A stretch of DNA of 64,000 nucleotides from an uncultured Muribaculaceae bacterium (GCA_944320595.1 CALUIB010000006.1:1-64000), one strand, 5' to 3'. Positions 38,631 to 47,010 are shown, counted from the first letter of the stretch. The notes: generated by a model not told the origin, from the letters alone. Program-made: numbers and translations.

Positions 38631-38705
38631 TGGGCGTTGACGGATTCGAACCGCCGACCCTCTGCTTGTAAGGCAGACGCTCTGAACCAGCTGAGCTAAA
38701 CGCCC
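38631..38705 (-). tRNA. tRNA-Val (anticodon TAC)
   Basis: A complete 75-base cloverleaf is present on the minus strand: acceptor stem GGGCGTT with AACGCCC, discriminator A, and T-loop GGTTCGAATCC. The anticodon loop CTTACAA gives anticodon TAC, which reads Val codons. CCA is not encoded. It has its own promoter and terminator. Confidence 0.97.
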
Positions 38706-38727
38706 TATCCTTTTCGGTTTTGCGTTG

Positions 38728-38758
38728 CAAAGGTACGACTATTTTTCGTATCTGCAAA
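38728..38758 (-). promoter_or_regulatory. Promoter of tRNA-Val
   Basis: On the minus strand: TTTG (38755-38758), a 19-base spacer, and TACCTTTG (38728-38735). This is an excellent match to the consensus, placed 23 bases before the tRNA. Confidence 0.88.
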
Positions 38759-38804
38759 TTTTTTACCACATTATTTTTTTAAAATTATCTATCCACACAC
38801 ATAA

Positions 38805-39995
38805 TCACCGTTGAGTGGTGTAAGATGGCAACAGGCGGCCAAGCAAGGCATCGGCAAGCAATGCACCTTGCAATTCATAGCCAATTACCTGGCAATGAAC
38901 ATGGTCGCGGCTACTCAACAGTCCATTCTTTAGCCATAGGCGCGATGAGCCTTCACCGCCTGCAATCTCATACAAATCCCATACTGGAATGTGTTTATCT
39001 CGCCCATATTTCATTATCACATCCCTCACACCAGCCACCCGCCTGTTAACGGCATACCGCGACCGCCTCAAGCGACGCTGGCACTCCATAGGCGTGGTCA
39101 ACATAAACTTCGCATCGGGATTCGACGCTTTCAACGATGTTATGAGCCTGTCGATACTGGCATATATTTCGCTATCGCTGCTACGTCCAAACGCCTCGTT
39201 TGTACCAAACGACAATATAATAAGGTCAGGGGCAAGCACACGCGTCTGCGCGGCAAAGTCCTCTATCTTCAGGTAATCAGCAAAGCAGGCACCATTGTTG
39301 CCGATAGCATTGTATATCACGCCAGAACGGTCGTTGGTAAGGTACGCACCATAAAAAGTGCCGCCCACATCTACCCTTAAAGTTGACGACTGCACCTCGG
39401 CGGCTATGTCATAGCCGGTCGCATATTCCGACAACTGCACGCCAGGCAACGGACGGCCACCATCGACGTATGCCGTATCACACATCTTCGACGGAGAGTG
39501 CAGCAACGCCACGCGGCTGAACAGGCTATCATCGCCATGCAAAGTCACCGTGAGCCGTCTCTTCCGATTCTTAAACGCCACTCCTATTCCAGTCACGCCA
39601 GGGGTTATGCCATTGCTCCTTCTTGTAAGGCGGCACCGGGCCACGGGGGGCGCATCGGCCGAAAGCGAATAATTGTCGGGCTGGTTGGTGCCTGCAAGCC
39701 GCAACGCCGCAATGCACCCACGCCCCCCGTTTCCGAGCTGCTGCTGTAGCAGGCGACGAGTGACCGAAGTCATGAAATCGGCTTGAATATGGGAGTCACC
39801 TATGTGCAATATGTTGAATTTCCGCCCATCGGGCAATACGAGGCTGTCGATTTTCCTTTCAAGGCAACTCCAGTCATCACCATTCATCTCTATATTATTA
39901 ATGTCGGTGCGAATGAAATCCAGTTCCTGCGCACCGGCCTGCCGTGCGGCAAGCAGCACCATCAATATGCCTAAAATATATGTGATATTGCGCAT
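38805..39995 (-). CDS. SGNH/GDSL-family hydrolase, exported
   Basis: The 396-residue protein has a signal peptide (about 1-22, Ala-Arg-Gln-Ala-Gly-Ala). Its SGNH block I is His-Ile-Gly-Asp-Ser-His-Ile-Gln, block III is Leu-Ser-Phe-Gly-Thr-Asn-Glu-Ala-Phe, and block V is Asp-His-Val-His-Cys-Gln, giving the Ser, Asn and Asp/His residues of an ester hydrolase. In Bacteroidales such proteins often remove or add acetyl groups on peptidoglycan or surface glycans. No MBOAT partner is present here. The start at 39995 places the signal peptide at the N-terminus; an ATG at 40007 is also in frame. The gene may be transcribed into tRNA-Val. Confidence 0.85.
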   Translation of the reverse strand: MRNITYILGILMVLLAARQAGAQELDFIRTDINNIEMNGDDWSCLERKIDSLVLPDGRKFNILHIGDSHIQADFMTSVTRRLLQQQLGNGGRGCIAALRLAGTNQPDNYSLSADAPPVARCRLTRRSNGITPGVTGIGVAFKNRKRRLTVTLHGDDSLFSRVALLHSPSKMCDTAYVDGGRPLPGVQLSEYATGYDIAAEVQSSTLRVDVGGTFYGAYLTNDRSGVIYNAIGNNGACFADYLKIEDFAAQTRVLAPDLIILSFGTNEAFGRSSDSEIYASIDRLITSLKASNPDAKFMLTTPMECQRRLRRSRYAVNRRVAGVRDVIMKYGRDKHIPVWDLYEIAGGEGSSRLWLKNGLLSSRDHVHCQVIGYELQGALLADALLGRLLPSYTTQR

Positions 39996-40074
39996 CTCAA
40001 AAAACAAATTTGTCGCAAACTTACTAAATTTCGGCGGTTTGCGGCTTTAAAAAACATAAAAAACTGCTTACGGA

Positions 40075-40103
40075 GAAAAAGGCGGCGTTTCACAACGTCG
40101 CCT
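40075..40103 (-). terminator. Terminator of the small Cys-rich membrane protein gene
   Basis: Nine pairs (40080-40088 with 40095-40103) are followed on the minus strand by TTTTT (40076-40080 region). Confidence 0.75.
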
Positions 40104-40166
40104 ATATCCAAACTACTATGGTAAAGCGTGTTTATATTTCGTTTTGTTTAATCTGTTCGTCATTTT

Positions 40167-40298
40167 CTATCGCTTGCGGCAGTTGCACGATAACCCGCCA
40201 TCACACTTGCGCCTATACACAATTGCGCGGAATATCCGAAAAGCCAACAGCCCGAAAACTGCCACAAGTACCAGTATGGTAAATATCTCTTGTACCAT
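40167..40298 (-). CDS. Tiny Cys-rich single-pass membrane protein
   Basis: This 43-residue protein has one membrane helix (about 5-22), a basic juxtamembrane stretch, and a C-terminal tail with three cysteines (Cys-Asp-Gly-Gly-Leu-Ser-Cys-Asn-Cys). It resembles the FeoB-associated Cys-rich membrane protein family, but no feoB is in the window. The ATG at 40298 is preferred; an upstream in-frame start at 40388 would lie across the likely promoter (CAAAATTA at 40326-40333, TAATTTTG on this strand). It has its own terminator, which supports a real gene. Confidence 0.65.
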   Translation of the reverse strand: MVQEIFTILVLVAVFGLLAFRIFRAIVYRRKCDGGLSCNCRKR

Positions 40299-40491
40299 CT
40301 CACTATCTTGAAATTTTTCACATTGCAAAATTACACTGCCAGCCCGACACCGGAAATACCCATTTGTGGCGTTTTTTCGCGCGCACAATTAGCCACTAAT
40401 GGGGATAGCACACAAATTCCAATTGGCGTAACTTTGCACCGAGAACAAAAATGTGAGGTTTCTGCTGTTTAAGCCAATATTGCTGCTCGGC

Positions 40492-40541
40492 ACAAAAACA
40501 AATGAATTTGTTTGTTCTGCTCTCGCCTTGCACTACCTTTG
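40492..40541 (+). repeat. Dispersed promoter element, copy A
   Basis: This segment is nearly identical from 40503 on to the two tandem copies at 46936-47074. It contains the same AACAAAT/ATTTGTT-type inverted repeat, the same Cys-less core CGCCTTGCACTACCTTTG and the same spacing, and drives the hemerythrin gene here. It lacks the 5' GGCGGCTTGGTAG part of the other copies. Confidence 0.7.
40511..40541 (+). promoter_or_regulatory. Promoter of the hemerythrin-luxR pair
   Basis: TTTG at 40511-40514, a 19-base spacer, and TACCTTTG at 40534-40541 match the consensus fully. Transcription begins near 40548, so the in-frame ATG at 40502 cannot be the start. Confidence 0.85.
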
Positions 40542-40600
40542 CAAAAAAACACCAAGACATGCCTCACAGCCCATACAACCAACACAAACGACAAGACGCA

Positions 40601-41296
40601 ATGAAAAATTTACTGTTTGACGAGAATATGAAGATGGCAAACCTCATATTAGTCAATCCGGGCCTAATACTGCTTTTGCCACGGTTCAATATCCCATTGG
40701 GATTTGGCGACAAAAGCGTGAAAGAAGTGTGCTCGGGGCATGGCGTATCGACCGACTTTTTCCTATTGGTGTGCAACATCTACACCATCGACAATTACGT
40801 ACCTCCACTTGAAAAAGTACTCGCCACCGACATGGGTATGCTCAACTGCTACCTTGAAGCATCTCACAGTTACTACCTCGACAGGCGGTTGCCGCACATT
40901 GCCAACCACATAGCCAGAATGACAGCCGAAATGGACTGTCGCATGGGCGGTGTGCTGAAACGGTTCTTCGAGGAATATAACAATGAAGTTGTGGCTCACT
41001 TCAAGTATGAGGAACAATATGTGTTTCCCCACCTCAAACGGCTGCTTGCCGGAGAAACCGACCACAGTTACCGCATTTCGCAATACTCGCCAAGCCACAC
41101 CAACATCGAAGACAAATTGGACGACTTGACGCAAATCCTGTTCAAATACCTGCCCGAGGAGGTTAAAGCCTACGAGACAATAGGGGCAATGTTCGACATA
41201 CTGCAACTGTCCGAAGACTTGAAAAAGCATTCTTTGATTGAAGAAAAAGTGCTCATACCATACGTCGAGCATTTGGAAATGGAGGCCGAACGATGA
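40601..41296 (+). CDS. Hemerythrin-like (HHE) domain protein
   Basis: This 231-residue protein has a hemerythrin-like four-helix bundle that probably binds a di-iron centre. Candidate ligands are His in Glu-Ala-Ser-His-Ser-Tyr-Tyr and Leu-Pro-His-Ile, His and Glu in Val-Ala-His-Phe-Lys-Tyr-Glu-Glu, His in Val-Phe-Pro-His-Leu, and His and Glu in Lys-Lys-His-Ser-Leu-Ile-Glu-Glu. An N-terminal DUF542-like part, as in the ScdA/RIC iron-sulfur repair proteins, precedes it, although the typical Cys is replaced by surrounding sequence. The ATG at 40601 is chosen because transcription starts at about 40548; an ATG at 40559 is possible. The stop overlaps the start of the regulator gene (ATGA). A role in O2, NO or iron sensing is inferred. 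Confidence 0.85.
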   Translation: MKNLLFDENMKMANLILVNPGLILLLPRFNIPLGFGDKSVKEVCSGHGVSTDFFLLVCNIYTIDNYVPPLEKVLATDMGMLNCYLEASHSYYLDRRLPHIANHIARMTAEMDCRMGGVLKRFFEEYNNEVVAHFKYEEQYVFPHLKRLLAGETDHSYRISQYSPSHTNIEDKLDDLTQILFKYLPEEVKAYETIGAMFDILQLSEDLKKHSLIEEKVLIPYVEHLEMEAER

Positions 41297-41913
41297 AATT
41301 GAAAATATTGATAGCCGAGCCGTCGCTCATAATCACCGAAGGGCTACGGTGCATACTGCACGATGACCCACGGTTTGAAATCTTGGGCACTGCCGATGAC
41401 TTGCCCCTGCTCCAAGAACGCCTTGCGGCACATCACCCCGACATTGTGATAATCAATCCGGGGCTGCTGCCATACGCCGCACAGTCGCCAGCCAATGCCG
41501 AATTGCCCGAAGGAACATTCTCGGTGGCCATAGTTTACCAATACTTTGAACCGGCATACTTGAGAAATTTCGATGCAGTAATCGACATACGCGACAGCAA
41601 GCACAATATAATAGCCACACTGACCGAACTTGACCACGAAACGAGCAATAAACACGACAGCCAGCCAGACGCACAGGAGCTTACCAAGCGCGAACGCGAC
41701 ATACTCGTGCTCGTGGCCAAAGGACTAATGAGCAAGGAAATAGCCGACCAACTCAACATCTCGATACACACCGTCATTTCGCACCGCAAGAACATAACCA
41801 AAAAGACGGGAATAAAATCGGTAGCCGGGCTTGCCGTGTATGCCATGCTCAACAATCTGATGAACGACCCGACGACACCCGAAACACCACCACATGGCGG
41901 CAACGTTGTATAA
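41293..41913 (+). CDS. LuxR-type regulator with a degenerate receiver domain
   Basis: The 206-residue protein has a receiver-like N-terminal domain (about 3-120) and a NarL/LuxR helix-turn-helix at about 140-196 (Leu-Thr-Lys-Arg-Glu-Arg-Asp-Ile-Leu and Lys-Glu-Ile-Ala-Asp-Gln-Leu-Asn-Ile-Ser). The phospho-acceptor Asp of the receiver is replaced by Asn55 in Ile-Ile-Asn-Pro-Gly-Leu, and the acidic pocket near residue 9 is Glu-Pro rather than Asp-Asp. The domain is therefore unlikely to be phosphorylated. The 4-base overlap with the hemerythrin gene suggests that the hemerythrin may supply the signal. Confidence 0.9.
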   Translation: MKLKILIAEPSLIITEGLRCILHDDPRFEILGTADDLPLLQERLAAHHPDIVIINPGLLPYAAQSPANAELPEGTFSVAIVYQYFEPAYLRNFDAVIDIRDSKHNIIATLTELDHETSNKHDSQPDAQELTKRERDILVLVAKGLMSKEIADQLNISIHTVISHRKNITKKTGIKSVAGLAVYAMLNNLMNDPTTPETPPHGGNVV

Positions 41914-41962
41914 AAAATGCGGCAAATGCCGCACGGCTATTGCATATTAACGGCAAATTTCT

Positions 41963-41970
41963 TAACTTTG
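41963..41970 (+). promoter_or_regulatory. -7 box in front of the candidate structured RNA
   Basis: TAACTTTG at 41963-41970 fits TAnnTTTG. Transcription would start near 41977 and run into the folded region. The -33 element is less clear. Confidence 0.5.
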
Positions 41971-41976
41971 CACCGC

Positions 41977-42190
41977 AATTTTGGGCGACAAAGGCTTACG
42001 CCTGCCGAAACTGGCTCCACCCGATTGCACCACACACGTATTGGGATTGCCCATGGCTGCGTAGTCGGGAAAATGATGCTAAACTCCCGAGAAACAGACC
42101 ATGAGGTGGATTGAGCGGCTGCTGTGCCGTTGCGCTATTACTTCTCCATAATTTCATGCGCAACCGAAAAAGGCACTGAGAGCAGTCGTC
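41977..42190 (+). ncRNA. Candidate structured RNA before the rpmB operon
   Basis: This 401-base intergenic region (41914-42314) has no gene but folds into several stems. A small hairpin is at 41992-42003. A larger arm pairs 42014-42021 with 42105-42116, 42052-42059 with 42095-42103, and 42065-42070 with 42085-42090. A second arm pairs 42119-42123 with 42181-42185, 42124-42128 with 42172-42176, and 42129-42135 with 42158-42164. A promoter-like box precedes it, and a separate promoter for rpmB follows. It might be an independent small RNA (a Bacteroidales-1/6S-type RNA is conceivable) or a long leader. No riboswitch motif is recognisable. Confidence 0.5.
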
Positions 42191-42224
42191 AATATGTTGT
42201 TGTGTGCAATTAAGTGATCGCCGA

Positions 42225-42256
42225 TTTGGAAACCACAGCGCAAATCACTACCTTTG
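42225..42256 (+). promoter_or_regulatory. Promoter of rpmB-rpmG-DUF4295
   Basis: TTTG at 42225-42228, a 20-base spacer, and TACCTTTG at 42249-42256. The leader is about 52 bases and shows no hairpin. Confidence 0.82.
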
Positions 42257-42314
42257 CCCCCGAATTTGAGAGAATTAAACATTACGAAACAACAAAAAAT
42301 AGAGAAATACAGCC

Positions 42315-42557
42315 ATGTCAAAAGTTTGTCAAATCACAGGCAAAAGGGCGATGACCGGTAACAACGTATCGCACTCTAAAAGAAGGACAAAGCGTAAATT
42401 CAATGTAAACTTGTTCTCAAAGAAATTCTATTGGGTGGAACAAGACCAATGGATTCGCTTGAAACTGTCGGCAGCTGGTCTGCGACTGATTAACAAGATA
42501 GGTGTGGATGCCGCTCTTAAAAGAGCCGCAAAAAAAGGTTATCTAACTCAACTTTAA
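42315..42557 (+). CDS. rpmB: Ribosomal protein L28
   Basis: L28 is a component of the large ribosomal subunit. The 80-residue protein begins [10 protein letters not shown] and has His-Ser-Lys-Arg-Arg-Thr-Lys-Arg and the C-terminal Gly-Val-Asp-Ala-Ala-Leu. The N-terminal Cys residue is part of the remnant zinc-type start. It is the first gene of a three-gene operon with rpmG (14-base gap). Confidence 0.98.
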   Translation: MSKVCQITGKRAMTGNNVSHSKRRTKRKFNVNLFSKKFYWVEQDQWIRLKLSAAGLRLINKIGVDAALKRAAKKGYLTQL

Positions 42558-42571
42558 TAATTTGAAACAAA

Positions 42572-42760
42572 ATGGCAAAGAAAGCTAAAGGCAACAGGGT
42601 ACAAGTTATACTTGAATGCACCGAGCAAAAGGCAAGCGGTGTGCCAGGAATGTCGCGCTACATCACCACCAAAAACCGCAAAAACACCACTGGCCGGTTG
42701 GAATTGAAGAAATACAACCCCTACCTGAAAAAAGTAACTGTTCACAAAGAAATTAAATAA
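42572..42760 (+). CDS. rpmG: Ribosomal protein L33
   Basis: L33 belongs to the large ribosomal subunit. The 62-residue protein has Val-Ile-Leu-Glu-Cys-Thr-Glu-Gln, Tyr-Ile-Thr-Thr-Lys-Asn-Arg-Lys-Asn and Leu-Lys-Lys-Tyr-Asn-Pro. It keeps a single Cys in place of the CxxC pairs of zinc-binding L33, and so looks like a zinc-independent form. Confidence 0.97.
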   Translation: MAKKAKGNRVQVILECTEQKASGVPGMSRYITTKNRKNTTGRLELKKYNPYLKKVTVHKEIK

Positions 42761-42772
42761 CAACTCTGACTC

Positions 42773-42925
42773 ATGGCAAAGAAAACCGTAGCAACCCTGC
42801 AAAAGGGCGAAGGACGTACTTACAGCAAGGTCATCAAGATGGTAAAATCGCCTAAGACCGGTGCTTACGTCTTCAAAGAGGAGATGGTTCCCAACGACCA
42901 AGTGCAAGCCACCCTCAACAAGTAA
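42773..42925 (+). CDS. DUF4295 small basic protein, ribosome-associated by context
   Basis: This 50-residue lysine-rich protein (Met-Ala-Lys-Lys-Thr-Val-Ala-Thr-Leu-Gln, ending Gln-Ala-Thr-Leu-Asn-Lys) follows rpmG by 12 bases and precedes the operon terminator. It matches the DUF4295 family, which in Bacteroidetes always accompanies L28 and L33. A ribosomal role is inferred from this linkage and the composition. The product is too short for many gene callers. Confidence 0.93.
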   Translation: MAKKTVATLQKGEGRTYSKVIKMVKSPKTGAYVFKEEMVPNDQVQATLNK

Positions 42926-42959
42926 AAACGAAGATAATAAATTTTTCCTAAATAACGAT

Positions 42960-43002
42960 TTCGGCACAAGGCCTCGACAGCCCTTGTGCCGAATTTATTT
43001 TG
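42960..43002 (+). terminator. Terminator of the rpmB operon
   Basis: Twelve pairs (42960-42971 with 42982-42993) with a 10-base loop are followed by TTTATTTTG. The remaining sequence to 43253 has no gene; a weak 7-pair hairpin at 43224-43240 may serve the minus-strand gene. Confidence 0.9.
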
Positions 43003-43253
43003 CACATCACCGCTCTGTGCACTGCCACGCAATGTTTGGCATAGAGACAGTGTCGTCCTGTCCACCTGCACATTCGGCTATGATACCATTAGCGGCATAC
43101 CATTCATGGCTGTGGCGGAATATAAAATAATAGAGAACTGCTAGCATTTATTTCTGCTGCAGTCCTCTATCGCTGAAGTATGTGCTTCATGCTTCATTCA
43201 AAATAATACAGGAGTACCCCCCTGCTCATTCCGAATGAGCCTTCACGCATTCA

Positions 43254-46200
43254 TTATTTTACTATTACCTTTTCGGCTTGGCGGTTGCCAGCGGCATCGG
43301 TAGCTACAACTATATAAATTCCCTTTCCGACAATTCCAGCCTCTATCAACTCGCCATCGGCATTGGCTACCATTGCTCCGCTCATCGAGTAAACCTCGAT
43401 ATGCAATGCCGATTTTGCGACAATATTGCCGTCATAGCAATAGATGTCAATCCCGTCGCCGCCAGCAGCAACATTATTCACACCCGATACTTCAAACGCA
43501 TACGTGTCGCTCAAGCCATCGATTTCCGCAGTTATCTCAACACTGCCTTCACCGTAGCAATATACCGTGGCAGTAGCCTTGTTTCCATCAATGGCAACGC
43601 TTATCACTTCTGCCACATCCATGTCACTCGATGTGAACACTACGCGGTCGGCAGTAGTTCCCTCTACCGTGGCAACTATTTCAATCCAGCTGCCTGGGAG
43701 CATACTGCCCGATGCTGTCACGGTGATGCCTGTTGCCCGTTCCTCGAAGAATAGAATTGGCAGTGAGCCAGCAACCTCTTTCCAAGGCGCTGCGGCACTG
43801 GTGCCGTATGCAAAACCAAGGGTATATGTGAAGAAATCGGTATCGGCTGCATCGGGTGCCACATCGGCACCATCTACCGATGCTGCGTTGCTACTTGCAA
43901 CCGTAGAACCGTTCAATTCCATACTCGACAGGGCATGATTGTTGACAAGTCCCGACTCGGTGCGATGTTCTTCTCCCTCCATGTATTCCTCATCGGCGAT
44001 TGTGAAACCAATTATCCGCCCGACAGTAGCAATCGGCTCATCACCTGCTGCGGCAGGCGTCTCAATCGATTCAAGTGCAGCAAAGCAATTTTGTATCGAA
44101 TAGTCGCATACATCGGTGCCAGTCCATTTCGAGTCAATCATACCAGCTATTCCGCCCACATTGTAATTGCCATACCAGTCGCCCTCGGTGGCGACTATGC
44201 TACCAGTGGCATAACAATTGCTTACGGCACTCACATAGCCCGTAGGCGAGTCCTCATTCTCGGAACTGCGATTCGTCGAACCCACAATGCCGCCTATGGT
44301 ATTTCGGCCTGTAAGTTGCATATCGGCATAACAATCCGATACTGACGAACCAGTACCTCCCGAGCCGAGTATGCCGCCAATCTCGCTGTCGGCATTGATT
44401 GTGCCACTTGCCCTCGAAGCCGTTATCGACGCACTCGTGCGAGTCTCGCCCACCAATCCGCCGACACCGACTGCCGACGGGGCATCAATGAGGATGCCAT
44501 TGACCGAGCACCCCGAAATCGAAGAAAATACGACAAGCGACCCCGCGATACCACCAACGTAACCAGCAAATTCACCGTCGGCACTGATTGTGGCATTGTT
44601 CACGTGCACGTTGGTCACCTTAGAGCCAGTTCCACCACTGGCTACATAACCAGCTACTATACCGGCGTTCATGCAGTCGGCAGTAAGATTCAGCACCGCA
44701 TTGTTAAACGTAAGATCCTTGATAGTCACATCAGTGTCATAAATTTCATAGAACAAGCCCGAATACATCTCGCTACCGTTAATCGAAAGATTGTCGATGC
44801 TGTAGCCACGACCGTCGAGCGACCCTCTGAATTCCTCGATTGGGCTGAAGTCGCCATAGAAACTACTCATGTCCACGTCTTTGCCAAGGGCATAGTGGGC
44901 ATTAGGTGTATTGCGCACCTGGTCAAGGTCGCCAGGCGTGTTTATGATATACGGGTCTTCGAGCGTGCCTGAGCCTCCGCCTTCAAATTTCGTAAAAGGC
45001 AATGCATATACATCGACGGTGTATTCAAAATTGTCGTTCACACGCACTACAAACAGATGCACGTTGCCGCTTGCGTTGGCATTGCTCAAGTAGCCGAAGT
45101 TGTATGCGCCCTTAACAGGGTCGGAGCCGAAACGGCGAATTATCTCGCCATTGTCGTTGGCTATGCACAGCGAGCTTTCGGTAGAACCGTCATCAAGTTG
45201 GGTATTGGCTATGAAAATATATTCATGCAAGTCATCGGTATTGAACAGGTAGGGATTCAACGAACCCGACACAAATTGGTGAGACGCAAACAATCCGTTG
45301 GTGCCGAGGTTAATGTTCACAAAATGGTCGAGCGAAGTGTCGATGTTATACCATCCTATGCGAGTCACGATGCCGCCATCCTCGCCATAAATTCCGTCGC
45401 CAAGCCCAAACACATATTGATAGGTATTCCTAACCGGGTAACGGTCGAAAGACGTCGAAAGCAGGTTGCCGTCAAGCACCCCCGGGAACGTGGTCACCAC
45501 TTCGCAACTTGGCAGGTTCACCATCTGTATGGCTTCGTCGTTGCCGTTGCTACCTCTCATCAATGCCACCTGCACAGGTTGCCCATCTATGTCGCTCAGC
45601 TGTTTCCATAATGTCACGCCTTCGCCTATAACTGCTATGCGCTCGCCATCCTCGTCATACACGTCGAAGTTATACACAAACGAATCATTCGACACAATAT
45701 AGTCGTAACGGGTTATGATAAAATTGAACCGTTCGTCGTCACTATACGTGCCGCGGCACAAGTCATCGTAGGAGAAATAACCGAAGGTGTACATCGTGTA
45801 CAAGGCATCGCCGCCAGAATTTGTCACCGGCACACTCAGCGATGCCACCTCTTGATACTCCCCATCATACACTTTTACAAGGTAGTTATTATCGGGAGTC
45901 ATTTCCATTTCGTAATTGTCACCATATTGCATATACGGTTTCTCATATTGCGAAATTACGAAATATGGCTCGCCGTCGATGAAATATACGTTGGCATACG
46001 GGCCGTCGCTATAATAAAGATTTTCTGCCGGGATGGCAAATGTGTGTTCTACCGTTGGCGTGTATTCATTGGCATACGATGCCGGGGCGTATATGTTGAC
46101 ATTGACTGTCTCTACGCCGTCAACCGTCTCGGAATCAACAATCATGTAACGCTGGTAGGTACTGAAATTGGCCGTTTGGCTGAAATACTGAGCCGACTCT

Positions 46201-46778
46201 CCGTCATACATTGCAACCTGTGTTCCATCGAGCGAATAAACCGCTATCTGCCCGGTGATTACGTAATCAATTATACGGTTCAGGTACACGGTTACTTCAT
46301 ATTTACTGTCGTTGTTGAAGAAGTTCGAGGTTATTTGCCCAAATACCTGCACGTCGTTAACTTTCCAGTCTTCGGGAATACTGATGGTGAACTTGCCCAC
46401 TTCGGCACTCGTAAAGTCATAAATGGTTATCTCCGATGTCTCGATATCGCTAAAAGTGCCTTCCCTTATGGTATTTTCTTGGAAACAAAGCCATTCGTTG
46501 CCGTCGGGGCCTTTCAATGTTCCCCACACCGATGCCGGGCCTATGGTATTGCCATCTTCCGCCACCTCCCTTGTACCGTTTCCGAAGTCTCGCAACTGCC
46601 CCCCAAATATGTTAGCATTGGAGCGAGACACTGCGGGTATCGACAAAAAGCTTGGATTCCCTTTCAATCTCTCCATGGTCGCCTTGTCAAGGTATTCCGC
46701 TGCCGACGCACTTTCGCCGACAGCAACCGACGCAAACAACAATACTGCGCCAATTAAACTTGTGTAATACTTTCTCAT
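43254..46778 (-). CDS. Type IX-secreted surface protein with GLUG repeats
   Basis: This 1174-residue protein has a signal peptide (about 1-26, ending Glu-Ser-Ala-Ser-Ala). A large N-terminal region has repeated beta-strands resembling a beta-propeller. About residues 620-960 carry GLUG-type repeats (Gly-Gly-Ile-Ala-Gly-Ser, Val-Gly-Gly-Leu-Val-Gly, Ile-Gly-Gly-Ile-Leu-Gly, Ile-Gly-Gly-Ile-Val-Gly-Ser), which form a beta-helix. A bacterial Ig-like domain follows (Gly-Ile-Thr-Val-Thr-Ala-Ser-Gly-Ser). The last 60 residues end in Gly-Ile-Tyr-Ile-Val-Val-Ala-Thr and Lys-Val-Ile-Val-Lys, a type IX sorting signal. No enzymatic domain is visible. A -7-like TATATTTG is at 46822-46829 on this strand. 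Confidence 0.9.
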   Translation of the reverse strand: MRKYYTSLIGAVLLFASVAVGESASAAEYLDKATMERLKGNPSFLSIPAVSRSNANIFGGQLRDFGNGTREVAEDGNTIGPASVWGTLKGPDGNEWLCFQENTIREGTFSDIETSEITIYDFTSAEVGKFTISIPEDWKVNDVQVFGQITSNFFNNDSKYEVTVYLNRIIDYVITGQIAVYSLDGTQVAMYDGESAQYFSQTANFSTYQRYMIVDSETVDGVETVNVNIYAPASYANEYTPTVEHTFAIPAENLYYSDGPYANVYFIDGEPYFVISQYEKPYMQYGDNYEMEMTPDNNYLVKVYDGEYQEVASLSVPVTNSGGDALYTMYTFGYFSYDDLCRGTYSDDERFNFIITRYDYIVSNDSFVYNFDVYDEDGERIAVIGEGVTLWKQLSDIDGQPVQVALMRGSNGNDEAIQMVNLPSCEVVTTFPGVLDGNLLSTSFDRYPVRNTYQYVFGLGDGIYGEDGGIVTRIGWYNIDTSLDHFVNINLGTNGLFASHQFVSGSLNPYLFNTDDLHEYIFIANTQLDDGSTESSLCIANDNGEIIRRFGSDPVKGAYNFGYLSNANASGNVHLFVVRVNDNFEYTVDVYALPFTKFEGGGSGTLEDPYIINTPGDLDQVRNTPNAHYALGKDVDMSSFYGDFSPIEEFRGSLDGRGYSIDNLSINGSEMYSGLFYEIYDTDVTIKDLTFNNAVLNLTADCMNAGIVAGYVASGGTGSKVTNVHVNNATISADGEFAGYVGGIAGSLVVFSSISGCSVNGILIDAPSAVGVGGLVGETRTSASITASRASGTINADSEIGGILGSGGTGSSVSDCYADMQLTGRNTIGGIVGSTNRSSENEDSPTGYVSAVSNCYATGSIVATEGDWYGNYNVGGIAGMIDSKWTGTDVCDYSIQNCFAALESIETPAAAGDEPIATVGRIIGFTIADEEYMEGEEHRTESGLVNNHALSSMELNGSTVASSNAASVDGADVAPDAADTDFFTYTLGFAYGTSAAAPWKEVAGSLPILFFEERATGITVTASGSMLPGSWIEIVATVEGTTADRVVFTSSDMDVAEVISVAIDGNKATATVYCYGEGSVEITAEIDGLSDTYAFEVSGVNNVAAGGDGIDIYCYDGNIVAKSALHIEVYSMSGAMVANADGELIEAGIVGKGIYIVVATDAAGNRQAEKVIVK

Positions 46779-46935
46779 TTTATGAACAATTAAAAAATGT
46801 GATTAAAAAACAAACCGTCCGCAAATATAATACTTATTTACAATAATACCATTAAGAATATAAAAAAATATCAACATATCATGTTTTAATTAAAATATGA
46901 CATCAGTAAAATTTTCGTATTTTGTTAATACGGAC

Positions 46936-46997
46936 GGCGGCTTGGTAGAAAAAACAAATAAATTTGTTTTGTTCTACGCTCGCCTTGCACTACCTTT
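46936..46997 (+). repeat. Dispersed promoter element, tandem copy B
   Basis: This 62-base unit contains an inverted repeat (GTAGAA then AAAACAAAT, paired with ATTTGTTTT and TTCTAC) and ends with TACCTTTC, in which the last base of the -7 consensus is changed. It is probably weaker or inactive as a promoter. The next copy starts 13 bases later. Confidence 0.7.
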
Positions 46998-47010
46998 CGA
47001 TAACGTAGGC

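Noticed and set aside
41971-42190. Cobalamin riboswitch before rpmB
   Set aside because: The region starts after a TTTGCACCGCAAT-like sequence reminiscent of such leaders, but the B12-box and the other conserved segments are missing and the downstream genes are ribosomal.
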